A stretch of DNA of 64,000 nt from Enoplolaimus lenunculus (Eukaryota > Nematoda > Enoplea > Enoplida > Thoracostomopsidae), in NCBI GenBank assembly GCA_030248215.1, contig JASANG010001881.1, positions 124,001 to 188,000 on the forward strand, read 5' to 3'. This document shows, in pieces, positions 1-9,321 of the stretch. A program made the translations under genes and the position numbers. The notes beneath the pieces are model-generated. The model saw only the letters and a program-made list of their open reading frames with translations. It ran no database searches and had not been told where the DNA came from. How positions within the stretch are numbered: position 1 is the stretch's first letter; every line of letters begins with the position of its first letter.

Positions 1-9
1 AGTATTTAC

Positions 10-1945
10 CTGTAATATTCATTCGATAATTCATCCATATGGTTCCGTTATTATGAAGTAGGACCCAAATGTTAGGAAACGGAGACCGATGAATTGCGGC
101 AGCTTTGCTGTTGATAAACGTTAAATTGGGCAGCCATATCTTAGTCATCATAGCTTTCGTCAGGGTCACATTGTTTTTACACGCGAACAAATCGTCAAAT
201 TTAAGTCCAGGATCGTTCCATACTTCGGATACGTAAATTGTGACGAAAAAATCCTGAAAAAAATTTTCTCAATTCAAATTCAAAATTGACTCGGTTAATA
301 TACATGTCGTGGGTCAAACTGGAAACATTTCAACTCAAGTTCAAAATTGACTCGGTTAATATACATGTCGTGGGTCAAACTGGAAACATTTCAACTCAAG
401 TTCAAAATTGACTCGGTTAATATACATGTCGTACGCCAAAGTGCTATTTAAGGACAACTGCTAATTGGCCAAGGCCAATCCGTCACCGTCCGTCACTATA
501 CGTTATCGTACGCGAGTTGTTTGCGTACGATACCACACGGTGACGGACGGCACCGGACGGATGCATGACGGCGCCGGACGGATGCATGACGGCGCCGGAC
601 GGATGCAGGACGGCGCCGGACGGATGCATGACGGCACCGGACGGATGCATGACGGCGCCGGACGGATGCATGACGGCGCCGGACGGATGCATGACGGCGC
701 CGGACGGATGCATGACGGCGCCGGACGGATGCATGACGGCGCCGGACGGATGCATGACGGCGCCGGACGGATGCATGACGGCGCCGGACGGATGCAGGAC
801 GGCGCCGGACGGATGCATGACGGCGCCGGACGGATGCATGACGGCGCCGGACGGATGCAGGACGGCGCCGGACGGTACCATAGCATAGCGCAACCCTCAC
901 TTTGACAGTAAAACCGCGTTTTTATATTTATATTTTTTAAATGAATAAAAACATAAATGACATCTCAAACCTGTGCTAATTTCGAACTGGCTGCAGTAAT
1001 AACTCTACATTATTTAGTTTAATTTAACCTATAAAACAAAAACTTCCTACGGGGGTTCAGCCAGAGTTGATAATATTTGCAACTGAGGTTTTTAGTGGAG
1101 AAAAATCAAAATTAGCAACTGCAGCTGGAAAATTGGCTATTTTTTGTACTCTTTGAATTAACCTAATCTGAAGCATTTTCTGGTATAAACCAGGCGTTTC
1201 AGCCCAAGGTCACAACACCGGATTCTAGCATGAAATACTAATACAAATTTTTGGTTTCGAAAATTGGCCCATATAAAACATCAGGGGCGGAACGTTCTTC
1301 TGTGGGACTGCAATAGATTAAGCTTAAGCTTTAGACTATTTTTCCTTGGCTTACGCTTAGGCTTAGGCTTAGGCTTAGGAATAAACTCATTCTTACGCTC
1401 AGGCTTAGGCTTAGGCTTAGGCTTAGGGTTAGGGCTAGAAATATGCTTATAATACTGCTCCGCCACTGTTTTTACATTGACCTAAAAATTAATGAAATGG
1501 CTGACCGCCTAGCCTTCTCTTGCTGCCCTCATCCCAGCACCAATTCAATCACCTGAGTTATATCAGATATGCTCGATATTTCTTGTACCCAAATTTCAAT
1601 TGAAACATTAACCGGTCCCCCGCCAGGGACTTTGTCACGATTATAGCGTTTCATAACACGAGACATGACGTCACTTTCGTCCAAACACAAATATTTGGTT
1701 GTATTACGGCCGACACTGGCTCGGAGGAAGTCCGGAACGGCCGTATCCGGCGGCAACGAATTTAAATCGATTTGCGAAAGCCGCAGCCCTGGTTTGACAT
1801 CGGCCAATAAGTTTTTGAGCAGGGTTCCGTTTAAAAATGTCATTATTTCGACTGAATGTAGAATTACTGCGCTTACAAGAGTCATAGTTTTTAGGATTTT
1901 TGCAGCAAACTGGCTGCGCAAACGCCTAATAAATGCAGTAAACAA
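10..1945 (-). CDS. Cys-loop ligand-gated ion channel subunit, 5' part (runs off the left edge)
   Basis: Two exons are visible on the minus strand: 1945-1553 and 253-10. Splice signals are CAG|GTGATT at 1553, TTTTTTCAG|GAT at 253 and ACAG|GTAAAT at 10; the join is in phase 0. The first exon has a hydrophobic leader, then an N-terminal helix region and the beta1-2 stretch [20 protein letters not shown], typical of pentameric ligand-gated channels. The second exon gives VTIYVSEVWNDPGLKFDD, IWLPNLTFINSK and NNGTIWMNYRMNIT, i.e. the W-D-L loop and the strands before the Cys-loop. The Cys-loop and M1-M4 lie beyond the window. The start could be 1945 or an internal Met. It resembles the gene at 58880 closely in this domain (shared IHRSP, NGT and NYR motifs), so the two are probably paralogues. 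Nematode LGC-type anion channel is likely, but the pore is not visible. The 1.3-kb intron holds a 61-bp repeat, a GC-rich minisatellite and a MITE. Confidence 0.82.
271..431. repeat. 61-bp tandem repeat, about 2.6 copies
   Basis: The phrase CAAAATTGACTCGGTTAATA recurs at 281, 342 and 403, a period of 61 bases, with near-identical sequence between. It lies just upstream of the splice acceptor of exon 2 of the left-edge channel gene and contains no gene. Confidence 0.9.
465..905. repeat. GC-rich minisatellite, 21-bp unit, with flanking hairpin
   Basis: About 16 copies of GGCGCCGGACGGATGCATGAC fill 541-880; variants change CATGAC to CAGGAC and one copy has GGCACC. On the left is an inverted pair around TATCGTACGC at about 505-531. 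On the right is ATAGCGCAACCC. A related hairpin and a similar CTATA/GCGCAAC end occur beside the 31-bp array at 15.5-15.9 kb. Because 21 is a multiple of 3 and the unit has no stop in any frame, all frames are open here; none is taken as coding. Confidence 0.95.
1266..1482. mobile_element. Family A MITE (hAT-like) with TTAGGC arrays
   Basis: Ends are GGCCCATATAAAACATCAGGGG and, inverted, CGCCACTGTTTTTACATTGACC. The interior holds two blocks of four tandem GCTTAG/GGCTTA units separated by GAATAAACTCATTCTTACGC. Flanks CGAAAATT and TAAAAATT look like a worn 8-bp target duplication. It sits in the first intron of the left-edge channel gene. Confidence 0.85.
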
Positions 1946-2271
1946 CTGCGTTTTCTGTCATAGTTTGTTACAAATGTGTGGGCATTCTAGCTTTATATAT
2001 TAACATTCATATCATGGATATCTATTAAGCTTTAAAGATAGTAAACTGAAAATTTCTCGCTTGCTGTGCGATGCATATAACGTATATACATTGCGCTGAG
2101 TTGCCCATAGTCAACTCTATGTCAGAAGGGGTTAAAGTAGTAGAGACTACGTGTTACGTAACTGACTATGGAACCTATCGCAAATTGTTGGGAATGGGTT
2201 TCTGTGGATAACCAGAAATCATAAACTCAACGCGGAAATTGAGATTTGTGTGCAAATGTCTCCACAAGACC

Positions 2272-2630
2272 GGCCAATGTAAAGAATAGGGGCAGAACAG
2301 TAGTATAAGCGTAATCCTAAGCCCAAGCCTAAGCGTAACAATGAGCATATTTCTAAGCCTACGTCTAAGGCTTAGCCTAAGCGTTAGAATGAGTTTATTC
2401 CTATTCCTAAGCCTAAGCCTAAGCCTAAGCGTAAGGCTGAGTTTATTTCTAAGCCTAAGCCTAAGCGTAACAATGAGCATATTCCTAAACCTCCGCCTAC
2501 GCCTAAGCCTAAGCGTAAGAATGAGTTTACTCCTAAGCTTAAAGCCTAAGCCTAAGCCAAGCAAAAAAGTAGTCTAACGCTTAAGCTTACTCTTGTCTAA
2601 AACGTTCCGCTCCTGATCTTTAAATGGGCC
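2272..2630. mobile_element. Family A MITE, long form, with 8-bp target duplication
   Basis: It begins GGCCAATGTAAAGAATAGGGGC and ends inverted GCTCCTGATCTTTAAATGGGCC. ACAAGACC is present directly on both sides (2264-2271 and 2631-2638), a perfect 8-bp target duplication as hAT elements make. The interior is a higher-order repeat: CCTAAG units punctuated by CGTAA(C/G)AATGAG(C/T) spacers, in four or five blocks. Confidence 0.92.
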
Positions 2631-3447
2631 ACAAGACCTTATATGGGCCGTTCTTTTTGCCTCAAACCGGTAGTAATTACTTAGCTATCAGTTACAGCGT
2701 ATTTTAAACAAATCCCTATTGCACCTTTTAGCAGTTTAGCAATTGATTTTGAAACAACCGATACAGCTATTTTTGACAAAATCAACTCTTAATTGAAATG
2801 TTTCTTCCAAAAACCATCGTCTGCCTGCTTGAAACCAAATTAATTTATGACCGAAATATGCAGTTATTTGAGAATATGCGTTTTAAAAATTAATCAAACT
2901 TCAATTGCAAAACTGTCTCAAATTCGGTAAGGTCGGAGGTTAACGATAAATCGAGTTTAGCAAAATGTTTCAAACTCGTCGTTGAAACGAAAATTACGCA
3001 AAATTTATATACTTAAAATGATGTTTAATTTGCTATAGACTAAAAATTGTAAGACACATCCCTAATTTAAATATAATCCCCACACTGCCATCAGCCGGCA
3101 AAGTGAACGCCTTAAGGGCAGATTCTGATGTTGTTCGTAGGAACCGGTATACTAACACATCACAAAACGCACTGAAAATTAATATTTTAGCTAAATTTAA
3201 TATTAAACCGCAGTTTTGCTCTGTGTTCCACACAATTTATATTAATATTTTAAAGCTCTGACAGCCAAAATTGCTTTTAAGAATTAATTTTGCGACAGCG
3301 GAAAACTTTATTAAAAGTGAAACGTTTATTTTAAGATTTTATTTTCAGTTCTTATGAGGTTGTAGTTTTTTCAACATTTAGAGGGGCTGGTTTAATTCTG
3401 CCACATCCGTTTTGTTGTATAATGGTGTATATAGCATTAGACAAAGC

Positions 3448-3632
3448 GACCAATGTTACTTTTAGGGGCGTGACAGCAGATTAAGCGTATTCCTAAGCTT
3501 AAGCCTAATCGTTGCAAAAATGTCTTCCTAAACCTAAACCTAAGCCTGAGCAAAAAATGTAATCTATAATTTAAACCTACTCTTTTGTAGACCCATCAAA
3601 AACCTGGACGCCCCATAACGTAATCGTGGGCC
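3448..3632. mobile_element. Family D MITE with TTAGGC-type units and 8-bp target duplication
   Basis: Ends are GACCAATGTTACTTTTAGGGGCG and, inverted, GACGCCCCATAACGTAATCGTGGGCC. GACAAAGC flanks both sides (3440-3447 and 3633-3640). The interior has CCTAAG runs and a spacer CGTTGCAAAAATG that recurs in other D copies. Ends and interior differ from family A, but the layout is the same. Confidence 0.9.
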
Positions 3633-3656
3633 GACAAAGCTATGCCACACACTGTA

Positions 3657-3914
3657 CACTGTAAATTCCATTGAGTTGATTAATCAATCCAGCTAGCGAG
3701 TTGGTTATTTCTGAATTAATATCAGTAAACATTAGCTCGCTCTGAGTCGAGTTGCTTTTCACTCTGAGGTGAGTTGACTCTGGGTGAGTTGGTTAATTAA
3801 CTCAGAATGAATTGAATCAACTAAAAATTCTGTGTTCTGAATGTCCTAACTCAGACTGAGACTGAGTGATTGAACTCATTTTTACTTAAAATCAACTCAC
3901 TAAAATTTACAGTG
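3657..3914. mobile_element. Family B MITE
   Basis: Inverted ends CACTGTAAATTCCATTGAGTTG and CAACTCACTAAAATTTACAGTG; the interior is a chain of GAGTTGA/TCAACTC words. It is flanked by TA. It abuts the family D element to its left. Confidence 0.9.
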
Positions 3915-4329
3915 TAGTGACCCGAATAAGAGGGGCAGTGTGCGTGTGATTGATATTTATTTAGCATCTCCAGAGGGTCGCTCCCATTCGCTATCTTTAG
4001 TTATTTGGATTACACCCCTTTAACTTATAGCCAACCATTTTCCGTGGTTTATGTTCAATACTTCATTAGGAATATTCTTCTAAGACTTTCAGTATGGTCG
4101 TCAAAATGTTGGTAAGACTTAACCTTGAGGAATGAATATAATTATGTAATGAACCTATCTTGGTCCAGGTCGCTACTCAATCGAATAAGAGAAATTGCCG
4201 TTCAAGGACCAATTAGTAATTCTAGATTCTATCCATATACACAGACTCTAATTAGGGAAACAGACTACTATTTGTACCGTAAAAACTCCGACCCTTTATT
4301 ACATACCTGTCTTATTCGAGTCACAATTC

Positions 4330-4522
4330 ACACTGAAAAAAATGGTGAGTCAAATTGACTCTCTCCGAAATAGGCTCTATGGGACAACTCAAACAGAGTC
4401 AAATTCGACTCCGCCAGAGTCAAATATGCGATTCAGTGAGTCCAATTTGATTGACTCAGTTTGTGTAGTCCAGTAGAACCTATTTTGGAGAGAGTCAATG
4501 TGACTCAGCATTTTTTGCAGTG
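4330..4522. mobile_element. Family C MITE
   Basis: Inverted ends run CACTGAAAAAAATGGTGAGTC into GACTCTCTCCGAAATAGGCTC and mirror back to TTTTTTGCAGTG. The two halves pair over most of their length, leaving a small loop, so a transcript would fold into a hairpin. Confidence 0.88.
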
Positions 4523-4862
4523 CACCAGTACAAGGGACGTAATTACAAAAACCATACAGAGTTGAAAAATTTTCTAATATATACACTATTGGAACCGGGA
4601 AGTAACCAGCTCACCTTGCTAGGGGGCTAAAATTATTCAGGAGGGGCATTCAAGGGTATTAATGAGTTGCAAGCAAAGTTGAAAATTTTCCAGGGTGGCC
4701 AAAATTTTTCCAGTAGGGGTTTAGCCCCTCCCCTGTCCCCCTTGACTGCGGGCCCGTATAGGAAGGCGCTACAGATCGAAGAATCCCAATAAAAGCACAA
4801 AAGCAGTTGGAAGAATAAATTATTGGACAGCTGAAGCGTCCCTCTAAAGTTATGGTTAGTAA

Positions 4863-5007
4863 TCTAAGCATAAGCCTAAGCGTTCCGTCTATGCGTAAGA
4901 ATGAGCTTATACCTAAGCGTAAGCCTAAGCAAAAAAATACCCTAAACCTTAACTATACTCTATTTCAGATCATCAAAAAACGTTCCGCCCCTGATCTTTA
5001 GGTGAGC
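4863..5007. mobile_element. Family A MITE, left end missing
   Basis: CCTAAG units with GTAAGAATGAGC spacer lead into the normal right end AACGTTCCGCCCCTGATCTTTA. The left terminal repeat is absent. Confidence 0.75.
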
Positions 5008-5148
5008 CAATTTAATGAACAAAGAACCAACATAGAAAATGACACAGAGAGCGGTTTTTATAAGGCCGCAGTCAAAAAGGAACTTCGATGGCTCAGCGGA
5101 CATTATATTGCCAACGCAGTCAAGATATGTTTCAGCATCGCTTATGGG

Positions 5149-5328
5149 GTCCATGTTACTTTTAGGGGCGTCCAGGTTTCTGGTGGGTCTGTAAAAAGTA
5201 GGTTTAAATTCTAGATTACTTTTTGGTTTAGGCTTAGGCTTAAGCATAGGAACACATTTTGCGAACGCTTAGGCTTAGGCTTAGGCTTTGGAATACGCTT
5301 AATATGCTGTTACGCCCCTAACATTGAC
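5149..5328. mobile_element. Family D MITE
   Basis: Left end GGTCCATGTTACTTTTAGGGGCG; right end TGTTACGCCCCTAACATTGACT. Flanks GCTTATGG and GGTTATGG form an 8-bp duplication with one mismatch. The interior has two blocks of TTAGGC units. Confidence 0.87.
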
Positions 5329-5602
5329 TGGTTATGGTAAGTTATTTGCAATACCAACATGTCAATTCTTAAGTATCCCTATTCATGGTTAAGAGCCTAA
5401 AGTTGTAGTCATTGACTTCTCTTTGGGTTCTTTGATTTGGCAAAAAGTTTATTTTGTTTCATTTAAAGTTAAACCCGAAAAAACAACTCAACATAAATTC
5501 TACAACACTTGAGTAGTAAATTGAATTACGTATGCTTTTCTATATATTTATAGCAGTTTCTATACAGATTTTTATATATAAATATCAGGTTCGAGAAACT
5601 CG

Positions 5603-5811
5603 CACTGCAAAAAACGGTGAGTCAAATTGACTCTCTCCGAAAAAGGTTCTACAGACTACTTACACAAATTGAGTCAAATTCGACTTACCGACAGAGTAAA
5701 ATTCGACTGAGTCGCATGTGTGACTCTGACGGAGTCAAATTTGACTCAGTTTGTGTAGTTCCGTAGAGACTATTTCGCAGAGTCAATTTGACTCACCATT
5801 TTTTAGCATTG
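5603..5811. mobile_element. Family C MITE
   Basis: CACTGCAAAAAACGGTGAGTC start, with the same GACTCTCTCCGAAA and TTTGACTCAGTTTGTGTAGT blocks in inverted order. The right end is slightly altered (TTTTTTAGCATTG). Confidence 0.87.
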
Positions 5812-5987
5812 CATCCGACATTATAGTGGCTAAAATGATTTACAGGGTAATGTTTGAAGAAATTAACTATTTGTGTAGAAAAGATAGAAATTAGGCTTGT
5901 GGACCAATGATGCACTATGAGACGGGTATGGAATTTGTAGCCGTACGGTGCACGTACCTCTGTATTGTCCAAAAATTGGGCAAAATA

Positions 5988-6116
5988 CCGTGCAAAAAAT
6001 GGTGAGTCAATAGTGAGTCGAATATGACTCTGAAGGAGTCGAAGTTGGTCTCAGTTTGTGTAGTTCGGAAAAGCCTAATTCGATATGAGTCAATTTGATT
6101 CACCATTTTTGCAGTG
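5988..6116. mobile_element. Family C MITE, internally deleted
   Basis: Both termini are present (CCGTGCAAAAAATGGTGAGTC and CACCATTTTTGCAGTG) but the left inner half is missing, giving about 129 bp instead of about 200. Confidence 0.75.
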
Positions 6117-6440
6117 TAGGATGTTCAATTTATAGCTAAATTTGTTGGCAGACACAACATGGAACGTTTGTATCGCTCAAGTATTAGTTTTTAGTAATGC
6201 ACCATAGAGACCAATAGGGCGGCTGGAAAAAATTCCTGCTACGGGGAGGGGTTTGACGGCTACAGACCCCCTATTTCCATCTTTGCTGTGGACTCTTTTG
6301 TTTACAGAGTATAATACATCGTTACATATTTGATTGTCTATCCGGAAAAGGGTTAAGCGTAAAATAATCCGAGCAGTATTTTGGTACCTGGAGCGATAAG
6401 TTTCGATCATGGCTCTTTTAGGATCCGTCCTTTATACCTT

Positions 6441-6707
6441 GGCCCATGTTACTTTTAGGGGCGTCCAAGTTTCTGGTGGGTCTATAAAACAGTAGGTTTA
6501 GATTCTAGATTACATTTTGTGGCTTAGCCGTAGGCTTAGGAACTCATTTTTGCAACGCTTAGCCTTAAAGAGTATGTTTTGAATGTAGAGACTATATTTT
6601 TGCTTAGGCGTAGGCTTAGGTTTATAGAAACATCTTTTTGCAACGTGTACCCTTAGGCTTAGGAATACGCTTGATCAACTGTTACGCCCCTAAAAGTAAC
6701 ATTGGCC
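6441..6707. mobile_element. Family D MITE, long form
   Basis: GGCCCATGTTACTTTTAGGGGCG to CGCCCCTAAAAGTAACATTGGCC are clean inverted ends. Flanks TATACCTT and AATACCTT are an 8-bp duplication with one mismatch. Two spacers with TTTTTGCAACG split three TTAGGC-type blocks. Confidence 0.9.
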
Positions 6708-6988
6708 AATACCTTCATCCTACATGGACCCGAAAGTAACATTTTTACCATATACAGGCGAAAGTCGGTCAGCTATGAGAAATTTAGTACTCAACAACAA
6801 CAACGGCACTTGGGCTGTGGCAGAAAATCAAACGCAATTTATTAGCTATGTCATCATATCTCAATTTTTGATTTTATTACATGAAACTATATATTTTTCT
6901 ATTCGACTCTGAACTAAAAGTAAATTATTTCCTTTATATCGTTTATTTTGCAGGGTGTAAACGGATAGTAAAAATAACAGAAATGGAT

Positions 6989-7238
6989 ACTGTGTAAATT
7001 TCAGTGAGTTGATTTTAACTCAAAATTAAGTTGAATCAATTCAGTGGTCTGAGCTCTGGATTAGGTGTTTCAGAACTCAAAATTCTGAATAAATTGAGCT
7101 CATTCTGCCTTAATTTATTAGCTAACTCAGAATTAAATCAACTCAGAGTGAGTTAATGTTTACTGTTATTAACTGAGAAATAACCAGAAATAAGTATATA
7201 ATTCTTTCTTTGAATGAACTCATCGGAATTTACAGTGT
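6989..7238. mobile_element. Family B MITE
   Basis: ACTGTGTAAATTTCAGTGAGTT at the left mirrors ATCGGAATTTACAGTG at the right, around GAGTTGA-rich sequence. Confidence 0.82.
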
Positions 7239-7639
7239 AGCGTTCAAAATAACGAAAACTGGAAACGGGCAACTGATACTGAAAACAGAAGTTTTAAAGA
7301 TGTTTTGTTTTTCTGCCAATACAATTGAGGTGCGCAAATATTCACAAGGAAAATTTTAAAAAAAATAAGAGATGCGTCGAACTTTTAAGACTTTAGATAA
7401 AATTTATAATTTTTATTTCATTTCAAACAATTGCAGCATATCTGTAATGAAACATTGCGAGATATATACTCAATTTATAACTAAATTTAAGGGTAAAAAT
7501 TACAGAATTTCTCTTACTTGCTATAACAGAAACGGATACGGACACCGATTTTAACCGGAACAGAAACTGAAGCGGATATGCGGTTACACCATATGCGAGT
7601 TTGTTTCTCGTTAATAGCTAAAGCACGTTTGTAAATAAA

Positions 7640-7890
7640 CGCTGTACATTCCAATGAGTTAATTAATCAACTCAGACGGAAAGTTAGCTATTTCTAGTTA
7701 ATAACACGAAACTTTAACTCACTCTGAGTTGAGTTGATTCTCACTGTGAGTTGATTTGACTCCGACGGAGTTGATTAATTGAGACAGAAGGAGCTGAATC
7801 AACTCAGAATTGTGAGTTCTGATAGTCCAAACTCAGAATGAGTGATTCAACTCATTCTGAGTTAAAATCAACTCACAGGAATTTACAGTG
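7640..7890. mobile_element. Family B MITE
   Basis: Ends are CGCTGTACATTCCAATGAGTT and CAACTCACAGGAATTTACAGTG with the usual inner GAGTTGATT chain. Confidence 0.82.
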
Positions 7891-8418
7891 AAGTTTGTAG
7901 ATAGACTTTTGTTTTGATGTAATTTTCCAAACAAATTTTTACGGTGAAAGGTATAAGTTTTAATTAACTTTTTGAAGACTCAAATCCATGGTAAATATTT
8001 TGAGATGGTTTTATTTACCATTTATTGAAGAATTTTGATGGATGTGCAATTAAAAAATACTACGACACGGTGTAATACTCTCTAAAAACTTGAACTTAAA
8101 TTATAGCTTAACTAAACTTGAATATCAGTTTAAATAGAACTTAAATGGCTGGACGGACTAACTTTTTTAGGTTTAACACAAGTTTAAGTAAACTTATTTT
8201 TAGATTAAGTAACAAGTGCAGCTATATATCTAAGAGTACAATAAGTTTGGCTTAAACTTAAAATATGTAAGATTTTAAATGAGTTTAAGCGTAAACCTGC
8301 CTGGTAGTTTAGTTAATCTAAAAAGTTAATTTAATACTGGTGGTTTAGCTTAAGCTTAAATCAAGTTAGTTTAAGCTTTTAAGGAGTACAAATTGATACG
8401 CGATTTTGTTTCGAACAA

Positions 8419-8587
8419 TCAACTCGCTCATAGCTGATTTAATTCCGGATCAGTTGATTAATTAACTCAGAATGACTTCAATCAATTCAGAATTGTGAGT
8501 ACTTAAAAACGTTATTCAGAGCTTAGGTTTCGAAGTGCATTCAACACATATTACGAGTTAAAATCAACTCACTAAAACTTACAGTGT
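8419..8587. mobile_element. Family B MITE, left-truncated
   Basis: The right end AAAACTTACAGTG and the GAGTTGATTAATTAACTCAGAATGA core are present; the left terminus is missing. Confidence 0.7.
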
Positions 8588-8786
8588 AGGCTTGGTATTA
8601 GGTTTTAGGTTTAGGCTTAGAAATATGCTTACACTTGGGTTAAAGCCCTGACCTTTATATATGACGAAGTTCGTAACCTGGAAAATTCGTCCTCAAATTA
8701 ACTTCTTTCCATAATACAGAAATCTGGCTGTTTGGTACATTTACGGTATTAAGTAATTGGCATTGGGTTTAATTATCTGTGCTGTA

Positions 8787-9130
8787 CACTTTAAATTCAA
8801 TGAGTCGATCAATCAACTCAGAAACATAATTACGATTGCACTATACTCGTCGCGCGCTGCGGCGCTGTAAAAGTTTTTATTAGAAGTTACCGCACGCCTA
8901 CGTTCGCCGGCGAAACGCGGCACGAACCGGCGTTTGACTCAGCAAACTATTGCGCAAACCTAAAAGTTATTCATACTTATTTCTGTGTTAAAAGTAAATA
9001 TTAACTCACTTTGAGCTGTTTTAATTCCTCGTGAGTTGATTGATTAACTCAGAATGAGTTCAATCCATTCAGAATTCCAGAATTTTGAAAGACCGAATTC
9101 AAAGCTCAGGCTTCTGAGCGGATTCTAACT
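8787..9130. mobile_element. Family B MITE interrupted by a GC-rich insert
   Basis: A B-type left end (CACTTTAAATTCAATGAGTCG) breaks after about 60 bases; the B core resumes near 8990 at TAAATATTAACTCACTTTGAG. The interposed DNA (about 8848-8985) is GC-rich (CGTCGCGCGCTGCGGCGC and CGCCGGCGAAACGCGGC) and begins TTGCACTATACTCG, similar to the ends beside the GC-rich minisatellites. Confidence 0.6.
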
Positions 9131-9321
9131 TGTCAACAGTTTGTCGGGTTTGTCGTTAAGGATAAGATCAGGTCTTCGTGCGTTGGCATTTGTTTCGCCG
9201 CTGGATTGGAAACGGGGGGTGCGCTTAGTGAAACCCTTACATTTTCAAGCTGATATCAGCCAGCGGCAAATTATTTTGAGGGGACACAGACTCTGAAAGA
9301 CAATTGGGATGTGAATGCGAT

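Larger units (their letters stand above)
1946..9321. other. Intergenic block made mostly of MITEs
   Basis: This stretch lies between the left channel gene and the 3' end of alpha-tubulin, which are both on the minus strand. I see no exon with family similarity. It holds copies of families A, B, C, D, an E fragment (2066-2136), an F fragment (4600-4760) and a TTAAG-rich element (about 8070-8390). The part 2640-3440 is AT-rich with no feature I can name. Confidence 0.7.

Noticed and set aside
465-905. Six-frame open reading through the GC-rich array (GAGRMHD, TAPDGCM and similar repeat peptides)
   Set aside because: The 21-bp unit has no stop in any frame, so long frames are automatic. Both strands are equally open and there is no start, splice or family support.
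1354-1435. Interstitial telomere as evidence of a chromosome fusion
   Set aside because: The TTAGGC runs are short and lie inside elements with inverted ends and target duplications, so transposition explains them.
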